Counted from the first letter of the stretch, positions 1 to 5,090 are shown. The stretch: 5,120 nt of DNA from an uncultured Eubacteriales bacterium (GCA_934256695.1 CAKQPE010000132.1:1-5120), one strand, 5' to 3'. Program-made: numbers and translations. The notes: generated by a model from the letters alone, not told the origin.

Positions 1-651
1 GTTGATATTGATATAACCTATATACTCCTTAATCTCAAGCGTTTTAAGGCAGAAGATGTTACGGAAAAGCTTATGGGAATATTCCGAGAGGCGAAAAGAG
101 AAGGGGAAAGGTTGAAGGAAAGATATATAGATTGGTATGGATATATAACAACATCATTACTATATGATGAAATAAAGGAAGAACTTTCAAAAGAACACCC
201 TAATATAGCTAAAGTAAATAATCTATTTGATAAAAAAATGGAAATTATTTTACTCAATATTGAAAATTATTTTTTAGACTTCATTGATCTGGTTAAAAGC
301 TGGGGACCGTATGATATTAAGCGAAGATTTTCGTGGTCGCAGGATTTACAGTATATATTTGATGGTAGGGTAATAGATTTTGATGATACAGGCAATATGG
401 CATATGGTGTATTGGCAAAAGCATCGGGAATGTCAGATAATTTAATGCAAGTAGGTGCGGGTGGATATAATCTTTGGGAAGCTATAGGTGGAACAAGTTC
501 AATAAAAGGGTTATTAAAAGGTGATGAAGAAGCTATTAAAAGAATTGAAAAAGGTTGGGAATATGAAAAACATTGGTTGAGTACGTATTTTGACGATCCG
601 AGAGATAATGCAGCAGTTAAGCTTGGTATTGAATACTATTATAAGTTGTAA
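1..651 (+). CDS. Polymorphic toxin, C-terminal part with type 44-like toxin domain (5' truncated by window edge)
   Basis: The frame is open from base 1 with no stop and no convincing start, so this is the last 216 codons of a longer gene. The ATG at 73 has no ribosome binding site. Residues 1-97 are mostly charged helix. From about residue 98 to the end (VKSWGPYDIKRR, then DDTGNMAYGV at 128-137, then a variable middle, then FDDPRDN at 197-203 and LGIEYYYKL at the C-terminus) the pattern matches what I remember of the Bacterial toxin 44 (Ntox44) domain: GPWDLK, then DxGNxxYG, then DDPxDxxxIxxG. That family is predicted, not proven, to be a nuclease tip of secreted polymorphic toxins. The delivery domain would lie upstream, outside the window, so the secretion route (Rhs, LXG/type VII or other) cannot be told. 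The next gene starts 18 bases after the stop and is its likely immunity gene. The toxin assignment is from memory of the family; the truncation is seen directly. Confidence 0.72.
   Translation, partial: VDIDITYILLNLKRFKAEDVTEKLMGIFREAKREGERLKERYIDWYGYITTSLLYDEIKEELSKEHPNIAKVNNLFDKKMEIILLNIENYFLDFIDLVKSWGPYDIKRRFSWSQDLQYIFDGRVIDFDDTGNMAYGVLAKASGMSDNLMQVGAGGYNLWEAIGGTSSIKGLLKGDEEAIKRIEKGWEYEKHWLSTYFDDPRDNAAVKLGIEYYYKL
319..432 (+). repeat. Toxin-tip homology block, copy A (in the full-length toxin)
   Basis: These 38 codons (K107 to M144 of the partial toxin) recur at 1037-1150 with 101 of 114 bases identical. All 13 differences are third-position and synonymous. The block is long enough to serve as a crossover site for replacing the toxin tip by the downstream orphan one, as in Rhs and CDI loci. 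The recombination role is inferred. Confidence 0.85.
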
Positions 652-669
652 TATGGAGTTATATATAAA

Positions 670-1038
670 ATGAAATTAAAAAATAAATATTCTTCTAAAA
701 ATAAATTATCTTATATTCTTTTAATAATATTTGTTATTTTTGAAGTCTTATCATCAATTATTTCATTTGCACTGGTATTTTTAGCTGATTTAAGCATGGA
801 AGATATAGAAAATTATAATGAATGTATATCTACAGATATAGTTTTTATTATTTTAACATTTTTTGTATTTGCAATACCGATTATATCTACAATAATACAA
901 TTTTTTTTAAATAAAAAATCTTTTAAGGATCAGTTAATAATATTGGTTATTACAATGATATTTTTTAATATTGGTTATATTACTGATTTAATACGTAATA
1001 TAGAAATGATTTTAAAAAATTTAGCTTTTAAGATTTAA
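670..1038 (+). CDS. Small polytopic membrane protein, probable immunity protein to the type 44 toxin (paralogue 1)
   Basis: This 122-residue protein has three strongly hydrophobic stretches, at about residues 14-38, 56-80 and 87-107, behind a lysine-rich N-terminus, so it should be an inner-membrane protein. GGAG at 655-658 lies 11 bases before the ATG, and the gene begins 18 bases after the toxin stop, the usual toxin-immunity spacing. It is clearly homologous to the products at 1369-1737 and 1808-2251. All three share a block P-[IV]-[IV]-x-T-I-I-[QR]-F, then [ND]-K, then K-x-Q-[LF], with identical 18-residue spacing from P to Q (here P70 to Q88). I do not recognise a named family. The immunity role is inferred from position and from the fact that each paralogue follows a toxin tip. 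The TAA stop shares two bases with the first codon of the next toxin-tip homology block, which suggests the 3' end was set by recombination. Confidence 0.75.
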   Translation: MKLKNKYSSKNKLSYILLIIFVIFEVLSSIISFALVFLADLSMEDIENYNECISTDIVFIILTFFVFAIPIISTIIQFFLNKKSFKDQLIILVITMIFFNIGYITDLIRNIEMILKNLAFKI

Positions 1039-1150
1039 ACGAAGATTTTCATGGTCGCAGGATTTACAGTATATATTTGACGGCAGGGTAATAGATTTTG
1101 ACGATACGGGAAATATGGCTTATGGAGTATTGGCAAAGGCTTCAGGTATG
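1037..1150 (+). repeat. Toxin-tip homology block, copy B (in the orphan tip)
   Basis: This is the direct-repeat partner of 319-432 and encodes the identical 38 residues from KRRFSW to AKASGM. Homology starts abruptly at the KRR codons: upstream of it the sequence is the 3' end of the immunity gene instead of the toxin's GPYDI segment. That marks the breakpoint of the displaced cassette. Confidence 0.85.
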
Positions 1151-1348
1151 TTTGATATATTAATGGAACTTGGAGCTGGATTAATAAATGCAAAAGAAGC
1201 TTTGGAAGGAAGCTGGTATAGTAATAAAGATGTATTTGAATTAAATAAGAATTTATTAAGAGAGTTATCTTGGTGGAAAACTTATGGTGATGACCCAAGA
1301 GATAATGAAGCTATTAAGCTTGGGGTAGAATATTATTATAAACTTTAA
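1037..1348 (+). pseudogene. Orphan (silent) type 44-like toxin tip without start
   Basis: The reading frame is open from 1025 and encodes 103 residues of toxin tip from KRRFSW to the stop. It is the counterpart of the last 110 residues of the toxin at 1-651. The first 38 residues are identical to that toxin, the middle (about 1151-1273) differs strongly in sequence and length, and the final 19 residues (from DDPRDN to YYYKL) agree at 16 positions. There is no delivery domain. The only in-frame ATGs (1115, 1148, 1163) lie inside the domain, and none has a credible ribosome binding site. It is therefore probably untranslated unless recombined into a full-length gene. The frame is intact, with no stop or frameshift. 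A membrane-protein gene starts 20 bases after the stop (1369), repeating the toxin-immunity order of the first module. The term pseudogene is used because it lacks a start, not because it looks decayed. Confidence 0.78.
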
Positions 1349-1368
1349 TGATAAAAGGCTGATTAAAA

Positions 1369-1737
1369 ATGAATGATATGAAAAATAAAAAGATTTCACA
1401 AACCCAAATATTGTCGTATATTATGATAATAATATTTATCATTATCGAAATTTTATCAATATTTGCTTTCGGAGAAACTATTTTTGCATATTTATTTCTT
1501 ATTGCAAATACAGAGACACCAATAGGTAAAGTTATTATTGACATAATTTTTATGCTTATAATAAATATTTTAATATGTGGTATACCGATTGTAACAACAA
1601 TAATACAATTTTTTTGTGACAAAAAATTCTTTAAGGTTCAATTAGTTACGTTGGGTATTACAATGTTTTTGGAAAATATATATTATATTTGCGATTTATT
1701 AGAGAATTTAAGTATAGTTATTAAAAACTTATTTTGA
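1369..1737 (+). CDS. Small polytopic membrane protein, probable immunity protein (paralogue 2)
   Basis: This is a 122-residue protein, the same length as the product of 670-1038. Hydrophobic segments lie at about residues 14-45, 55-82 and 90-108. It is strikingly similar to paralogue 1 at both ends: LSYI followed by a hydrophobic run near residue 16, and GIPIVTTIIQFF with Q91 and a final IKNL near the C-terminus. AAAGG at 1354-1358 is placed 10 bases before the ATG; a second in-frame ATG lies three codons on. It follows the orphan tip of 1037-1348 and is inferred to be that tip's cognate immunity protein. Unlike the tip it has its own start and binding site, so it can protect the cell even while the tip is silent. 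Its TGA stop lies within the codons for F-D of the next toxin remnant, so its last residues and stop come from a junction with toxin DNA. Confidence 0.75.
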   Translation: MNDMKNKKISQTQILSYIMIIIFIIIEILSIFAFGETIFAYLFLIANTETPIGKVIIDIIFMLIINILICGIPIVTTIIQFFCDKKFFKVQLVTLGITMFLENIYYICDLLENLSIVIKNLF

Positions 1738-1795
1738 TGACCCAAGGGACAATGCGGCAATTAGGCTTGGCATTGAATACTATGACAAACTTTAA
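1730..1795 (+). pseudogene. Remnant of a third type 44-like toxin tip
   Basis: Read from 1730, 21 codons encode YFDDPRDNAAIRLGIEYYDKL followed by TAA. This is the C-terminal end of the toxin domain seen at 1-651 (16 of the last 19 residues equal) and of the orphan tip at 1037-1348. Everything upstream of this end is missing: the frame runs back into the immunity gene at 1369-1737, overlapping its last codons in a different frame. It has no start and cannot make a toxin. It is the truncated relic of a further tip/immunity module whose immunity gene (1808-2251) survives. Confidence 0.8.
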
Positions 1796-1807
1796 AAGGT
1801 GATTTGC

Positions 1808-2251
1808 ATGGAGAGAAAGAAGTTAAGTAATTTTAGTTATAAAAAAGTATTATCTTTTGCAGACTTGGCTTTTTTCTCTCTTTTATTTATAAATACTACA
1901 TTAAATTTGATTTTAGATATGTTTATTAGAGAATACAAGCCATATTTTTTACCGACAAATATAGAAAACTGTTCAATAATATCATACATACTTAATTTAG
2001 CAGGTATAGCATATATTGGATTTATTGAAATAATTTGTATAATAATTCAATTAGTCGGAATAGTTTTTATAGGTGATTTTGGCAATGAAGGATTTAAATT
2101 ATCAACATCAATTATAGTTCCGATTATTACACAAGTATGTCCTGTTATAAATACAATTATTCGGTTTATTATTAATAAAGATTTGGCAAAAGTTCAATTT
2201 GTATGTATTTCTGTTATGGTATTAATAAATTTTGTTTTTTTATTTTTATAA
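1808..2251 (+). CDS. Polytopic membrane protein, probable immunity protein (paralogue 3)
   Basis: This is a 147-residue protein with hydrophobic segments at about residues 17-40, 56-89, 100-122 and 128-147, so four spans are likely. I start it at the ATG at 1808, preceded by AAGGTG (1796-1801) at a 6-base spacing. The alternative GTG at 1799 lies inside that binding site. The C-terminal half carries the same block as the other two membrane proteins (P112-V-I-N-T-I-I-R-F, then N-K, then K-V-Q with Q130, again 18 residues from P to Q). The N-terminal half is longer and diverged, with an extra segment around residues 41-60. It follows a nearly deleted toxin tip, so it is inferred to be an orphan immunity gene whose toxin is lost from this locus. 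It could still protect against kin carrying the matching tip. I see no clear rho-independent terminator for the + strand behind it. Confidence 0.7.
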   Translation: MERKKLSNFSYKKVLSFADLAFFSLLFINTTLNLILDMFIREYKPYFLPTNIENCSIISYILNLAGIAYIGFIEIICIIIQLVGIVFIGDFGNEGFKLSTSIIVPIITQVCPVINTIIRFIINKDLAKVQFVCISVMVLINFVFLFL

Positions 2252-2293
2252 TGGATTTTGATGAAAAAGGGAAAATAGAACTAAGAAATATAT

Positions 2294-2329
2294 AAACAAA
2301 AACAGCCTCCTGATATTATGGAGGCTGTT
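2294..2329 (-). terminator. Rho-independent terminator of the exonuclease gene
   Basis: A perfect 10-bp stem, AACAGCCTCC (2301-2310) with GGAGGCTGTT (2320-2329) and a 9-base loop, lies 3 bases beyond the exonuclease stop. On the minus strand it is followed by a T-rich tail (TTTTTGTTT). On the plus strand the following bases are not T-rich, so it should stop mainly minus-strand transcripts. Confidence 0.88.
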
Positions 2330-2332
2330 ATA

Positions 2333-3091
2333 CTATTCAACTTCGTATTTTCGTTTTCTGCCCAGTTTATAGGCTGTAAGAGCAATGGCTGTTTCTTCGC
2401 CGGTAAGTTTTCTTTCGAGAGCTGTTTCAAAATAATGTATAAGCTCGTCCGTATCTATTCTTAAACTGTGCTTTTTCTTGGAAGAAGATTTTTTTATATC
2501 TTTGACAGAAAACTCTGTAGGCTGAGGGAGTTCGGTAAAAATACGTTCCAATATTCGGGCTGTGTATTCGGCATCGTTTAATGCATCATGGAATTTAAGG
2601 TCGGTATTTATACCGAAATATTCTGCCGCATTTTTAAGACCGATTGTTCCGCCTGAAGTTGAATTAAGCAGTTTAGCAGCTATAGGCTGAATATTTATAT
2701 ATTTATTCGTTATAAGATTTACATCACATTTAAAATATTTTATGTTTCTAAGCAGAGATTTTATATCATCACTGCCCCATGTATAAAGTACATAATCATT
2801 ATTTGATTTGTCATCGGCAAAAGCAGCAAAGGAAGAAAATGCATCTTGAAAATATGGGCAGTCGGCAAGAATTTCATCGGTTATGCCTGTTATTTCTTCT
2901 ACTATATTATTCATTTTTGTATAAATCTGTGGTTTTATAAGGCAAGTAAAGCGGTCGGTTATTTCCATTGAGTCATTTAACTTTACTGCACCTATCTGTA
3001 TTATTTCAAAGGGACATTCTTCAAGAGAATTTCTGTTGCCTCGTTTACTGCTTGCCTGATTAAATTCCAAGTCAATTACTATATGGTTCAT
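2333..3091 (-). CDS. DEDDh-family 3'-5' exonuclease
   Basis: This 252-residue protein has an N-terminal exonuclease domain (about residues 1-190) of the RNase T / DNA polymerase III epsilon superfamily, closest in feel to the KapD/ERI-1-like EXOIII branch. The metal-binding residues are all visible: D7 and E9 in VIDLEFNQ (Exo I), D109 in TWGSDD (Exo II), and H168 plus D173 in FHDALNDAEY (Exo III, the DEDDh signature). It should remove nucleotides from 3' ends of RNA or single-stranded DNA in the cytoplasm with two metal ions; the natural substrate is unknown. Residues 191-252 form a lysine- and serine-rich linker plus a small helical tail that is not part of the catalytic fold. The ATG at 3091 is chosen because GGAGGT (complement of 3096-3101) lies 4 bases upstream; a longer frame from 3121 would contain this binding site. 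The gene looks complete and monocistronic, between its own promoter and terminator. Confidence 0.88.
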   Translation of the reverse strand: MNHIVIDLEFNQASSKRGNRNSLEECPFEIIQIGAVKLNDSMEITDRFTCLIKPQIYTKMNNIVEEITGITDEILADCPYFQDAFSSFAAFADDKSNNDYVLYTWGSDDIKSLLRNIKYFKCDVNLITNKYINIQPIAAKLLNSTSGGTIGLKNAAEYFGINTDLKFHDALNDAEYTARILERIFTELPQPTEFSVKDIKKSSSKKKHSLRIDTDELIHYFETALERKLTGEETAIALTAYKLGRKRKYEVE

Positions 3092-3128
3092 AAATACCTC
3101 CGTTGCAGCGAAAAAACGCATATAAACA

Positions 3129-3137
3129 ATTATAGCA
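3129..3137 (-). promoter_or_regulatory. Extended -10 promoter for the exonuclease gene
   Basis: The minus strand reads TGCTATAAT here, a perfect -10 with the TG extension. A convincing TTGACA-like -35 is absent, which fits an extended -10 promoter. It lies about 40 bases upstream of the ATG at 3091. Confidence 0.6.
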
Positions 3138-3209
3138 TTATTTGTGCTCTTATACCATAGTGCATATATTTAAATTTGGCATAAAAAGATATGAATATAC
3201 GTTATTTTG

Positions 3210-3238
3210 TTGAAAAATATTTGTAAACAGGGTATATT
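3210..3238 (+). promoter_or_regulatory. Sigma-A type promoter for the acidic small protein
   Basis: TTGAAA (3210-3215) and TATATT (3233-3238) are separated by exactly 17 bases, each one mismatch from consensus. The start codon follows 24 bases after the -10, leaving a very short leader that holds just the ribosome binding site. Confidence 0.7.
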
Positions 3239-3262
3239 TTAATAATAAAGGAGGAGATAAGA

Positions 3263-3517
3263 ATGAGATTTGAATTTAACGAAGATGAGATAAAAGATGA
3301 ACTTAACAGAGTATATATTGAAGAAGATGATGTACTGCTTATAGGTGAATTTATAGAAGGCGAAGGAAAGAGCTATGTTCTTACGGGCAGTGCGGTAATA
3401 GATGGTGAGACGTATCATGATTTTGAAACTGAGTTTGAGTTAACAGAGAAAATTAATCCACAGTCGGCAGGAGACATAATGAAAGCAGAGTGGGATTGGT
3501 GTGACTATATTTGTTAA
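3263..3517 (+). CDS. Small, very acidic protein of unknown function
   Basis: This is an 84-residue protein with about 24 Asp/Glu against 6 Lys/Arg, so it is strongly negative. It has no signal peptide or membrane span. The N-terminal third (to about residue 25) is likely helical, followed by what look like beta strands (VLLIGEFIEG, SYVLTGSAVIDG, YHDFETEFEL), and the end is aromatic with two cysteines (EWDWCDYIC). I do not recognise the family. Expression support is strong: a near-consensus promoter and AAGGAGG at 3248-3254, 8 bases before the ATG. It is divergent from the exonuclease gene and appears to be a single-gene unit. The alternating strand pattern resembles small cytosolic or phage-derived acidic proteins, but nothing in the sequence decides this, so no function is proposed. 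Confidence 0.75.
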   Translation: MRFEFNEDEIKDELNRVYIEEDDVLLIGEFIEGEGKSYVLTGSAVIDGETYHDFETEFELTEKINPQSAGDIMKAEWDWCDYIC

Positions 3518-3553
3518 AAAACAAAAACATATGAGACTGTAAAGGATTTAACT

Positions 3554-3593
3554 TTAGCAAACTGCCATGACTGTTGTTGTTGCAGTTTTTGCT
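3554..3593 (+). terminator. Possible terminator of the acidic-protein gene
   Basis: TAGCAAACTGC (3554-3564) pairs with GCAGTTTTTGCTA (3581-3593) apart from a two-base bulge, with a 16-base loop. TTTTT sits in the descending arm and a TTGTTTTTT run follows a little downstream. It lies 37 bases after the stop codon. The long loop and bulge make it a weak candidate. Confidence 0.42.
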
Positions 3594-3632
3594 ATATGAT
3601 ATTGTTTTTTGGACAGAAATTATTGAACTAAG

Positions 3633-3661
3633 ACCGTGGAACTCTGTCCACACACTGTGAT
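3633..3661 (+). repeat. GTGGGACTCTGTCCCAC-type intergenic hairpin repeat, copy 1
   Basis: Matches 5091-5120 at about 25 of 30 positions, with one base deleted. It reads ACCGTGGAACTCTGTCCAC and continues with ACACTGTGAT. The stem GTGGA/TCCAC is weakened relative to copy 2. Confidence 0.75.
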
Positions 3662-3843
3662 TAAGGAAACGTAAAGATAGATGCGGCGAAACCGATTTTC
3701 GAAGGAAATTTCCTGAAGGAGAGGGCGTACTAACGACAATTTTATACTTAACCTAAAAATACCGTGACTTGTCACGCTATTTTACTAAAAGTTTTGATCC
3801 AACTTTTTCAAAAGTTGGTCAGGGTTTGGGTTGAAAACCCAAG
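3633..3843. repeat. MITE-like intergenic element bounded by inverted hairpin ends
   Basis: The left end (3633-3661) is a diverged copy of the repeat at 5091-5120. The right end, read on the minus strand, has the same layout: GGG, a short loop, CCCAAACCCTG. Between them lie several perfect short palindromes, such as CCAACTTTT/AAAAGTTGG (3799-3818, two-base loop) and TTGGGTT/AACCCAA (3826-3842). No transposase is encoded. The ends are similar but not identical, so calling it one element is an inference. Confidence 0.45.
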
Positions 3844-3850
3844 ATATTAA

Positions 3851-3876
3851 TTTATTTGTTCACTTGAACAAATAAA
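3851..3876. repeat. Perfect 12-bp inverted repeat
   Basis: TTTATTTGTTCA (3851-3862) and TGAACAAATAAA (3865-3876) are perfect complements around a two-base centre. No T-run follows on either strand, so it does not look like a standard terminator. As duplex DNA it resembles an operator for a dimeric regulator, but that is a guess. Confidence 0.7.
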
Positions 3877-3895
3877 ACAGTGACGGTTGGATATT

Positions 3896-3924
3896 TTAAC
3901 ATTTAATTAAAAATATTATATACA
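3896..3924 (+). promoter_or_regulatory. Possible promoter for the AstE/AspA-family gene
   Basis: TTAACA (3896-3901) and TATACA (3919-3924) are spaced by 17 bases, with the ATG 55 bases further on. The -35 has one mismatch and the -10 two. In such A/T-rich DNA this is only suggestive. Confidence 0.35.
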
Positions 3925-3979
3925 AAAGAAATTAATACTTTAATTGGACTGGTTTATATATTGTAAAGGGGAATTTGAA

Positions 3980-4999
3980 ATGCTTAAATTGGAAACTTTT
4001 GATTACGAAGAATTGGTTAAGCACCGTGGAACTAAGAAGCGTGGATTTTTTGAAATAGGAATGAAGCCTGACGGTTCCATGATGAAAATTCCTTATGCAA
4101 TAATTGTCGGCGCACAGGACGGGCCTACACTGCTTATGGATGGCGGTATTCACGGTGATGAAGTTGAAGGTGCAGATGCTATTGCAAGAGTTTTCAATGA
4201 GCTTGATCCACAGAAGATAAAAGGTGTTTATCTCGGTATTCCGCACCTTAACCTTGAAGGCTTTAATATAGGCAAGAGGGTTGCAAGCTCTATTGATTAT
4301 ACGGCGGCAGATATGAACCGAGTTTTTCCGGGTGATGACGTAAGCGGAAAGATAAGCACAACTATTATAGCAAAGTATGTTAAACATTTTGTTGAATATG
4401 CAGATTACTGGGTAACATTCCACAGCGGCGGAAACACACTTTATCTTGAACCTATTGCCTGCTATACAAACCCTAAGAGGGACGAGGTTTTCGGAGACCT
4501 TACACTTAATATGGCAAAATGCTTCATGACAAAATATTTATGGCTCTGCAATCCAGGAGGAGCAAAAGAAGGAAGCACAGCTACAATGAGAGGTCTTTCG
4601 GAAGTTAAAAAGATTGCATATATTTGTCTTGAAATGGGCGGAAACACTTGTATTTTAAAAGAAAGAGAAAAGATTTACAATATGTGCCATGATGGCATTA
4701 TAAATCTTATGAACTATATTAAAATGACAGACGGAGAAGTACCTACATTCAGAACAGATACGATTTCCATTGATATTGATTACCTCCACATTACAAACGG
4801 CGGTATTTATCACCCGACAAAATACATATCTGACAGAGTAAAAAAGGGTGAACAGTTGGGATACGTTACAGATATATTCGGTGAAGTTGTAGACGAAAGA
4901 CTTGCTCCTTATGACGGAATAGTTGTAGGAACATGGACACCGCCTGTTATTCAGCCGAGAGAGTGGAGCTGCCTTTTAGGAAAGATACTGGAAGAATAA
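3980..4999 (+). CDS. Succinylglutamate desuccinylase/aspartoacylase (AstE/AspA) family zinc hydrolase
   Basis: This 339-residue protein is a zinc-dependent hydrolase of the carboxypeptidase-like M14/AstE-AspA superfamily. H58 and E61 in GGIHGDEVEG and H148 in VTFHSGG are the zinc ligands. DMNRVFPG at 111-118 holds the arginine (R114) that normally binds the substrate carboxylate. E218 in ICLEMGG fits the catalytic glutamate. Residues from about 255 form a small beta domain ending in a lipoyl-like G-E-Q-L-G and D-G-I-V pattern, as is common in this family. It should cleave an N-acyl-amino acid or similar amide in the cytosol; there is no signal peptide, and the exact substrate cannot be read from sequence. 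Nothing nearby suggests arginine succinyltransferase catabolism, so a true AstE role is unlikely. The ATG at 3980 is chosen because AAAGGGG (3965-3971) lies 8 bases before it; a TTG at 3944 has no binding site. The gene looks complete and monocistronic. Confidence 0.88.
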   Translation: MLKLETFDYEELVKHRGTKKRGFFEIGMKPDGSMMKIPYAIIVGAQDGPTLLMDGGIHGDEVEGADAIARVFNELDPQKIKGVYLGIPHLNLEGFNIGKRVASSIDYTAADMNRVFPGDDVSGKISTTIIAKYVKHFVEYADYWVTFHSGGNTLYLEPIACYTNPKRDEVFGDLTLNMAKCFMTKYLWLCNPGGAKEGSTATMRGLSEVKKIAYICLEMGGNTCILKEREKIYNMCHDGIINLMNYIKMTDGEVPTFRTDTISIDIDYLHITNGGIYHPTKYISDRVKKGEQLGYVTDIFGEVVDERLAPYDGIVVGTWTPPVIQPREWSCLLGKILEE

Positions 5000-5021
5000 C
5001 ATAAATGATAATTTAGATTTT

Positions 5022-5064
5022 ATAAACACCAATTCTGAAATATTTTGGAATTGGTGTTTATTTA
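5022..5064 (+). terminator. Rho-independent terminator of the AstE/AspA-family gene
   Basis: A perfect 14-bp stem, ATAAACACCAATTC (5022-5035) with GAATTGGTGTTTAT (5048-5061) and a 12-base loop, begins 22 bases after the stop. The descending arm and following bases are T-rich (GTTTATTTATA). The A-rich ascending side means it could also work on the other strand. Confidence 0.8.
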
Positions 5065-5090
5065 TATATAAATTTATCGGACTGATTAAA

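Larger units (their letters stand above)
3518..3979. other. Gene-free intergenic region with several inverted repeats
   Basis: No credible coding sequence is present on either strand; the open frames here lack ribosome binding sites and recognisable content. It holds a weak terminator-like hairpin (3554-3593), a MITE-like unit (3633-3843), short palindromes inside it (3687-3701, AGGAAATTTCCT at 3703-3714, CGTGAC/GTCACG at 3763-3776), a 12-bp inverted repeat (3851-3876) and a possible promoter for the gene at 3980. Confidence 0.7.

Noticed and set aside
73..75. ATG at 73 as the toxin start
   Set aside because: No ribosome binding site precedes it, and the frame stays open to base 1 with sensible protein sequence, so the gene most likely begins outside the window.
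1034..1040. TTTAAAC slippery heptamer at the end of the first immunity gene, possibly giving an immunity-tip fusion by frameshifting
   Set aside because: The reading frame needed for -1 slippage (TTA AAC) is not the frame of the immunity gene, so it would not create the fusion.
1115..1117. ATG at 1115 as start of a 77-residue protein
   Set aside because: It is an internal Met of the toxin domain (GNMAYG), also present in the first copy. Nothing resembling a binding site lies upstream, and homology starts 26 codons earlier.
1799..1801. GTG at 1799 as start of the third immunity protein
   Set aside because: It lies inside the AAGGTG that serves as binding site for the ATG at 1808.
2251..2295. 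14-residue mini-ORF (MDFDEKGKIELRNI) overlapping the stop of the third immunity gene
   Set aside because: Too short to judge, no binding site, and no match to the toxin tips or their ends.
3092..3121. Ten-residue N-terminal extension of the exonuclease
   Set aside because: The extension would contain the GGAGGT binding site of the better start at 3091 and adds residues before the first beta strand with no family support.
3453..3653. Minus-strand open frame of 66 codons
   Set aside because: It overlaps the acidic gene and the weak hairpin, lacks a ribosome binding site and has no recognisable content.
3518..3979. CRISPR array, riboswitch or tRNA in the long intergenic region
   Set aside because: The repeats are not regularly spaced and direct, there is no cloverleaf or CCA end, and no riboswitch core I recognise is present.
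4023..4033. ACCGTGGAACT inside the hydrolase gene, identical to the start of the intergenic repeat
   Set aside because: Just 11 bases match, there is no following hairpin arm, and it sits in well-conserved coding sequence, so it is chance.
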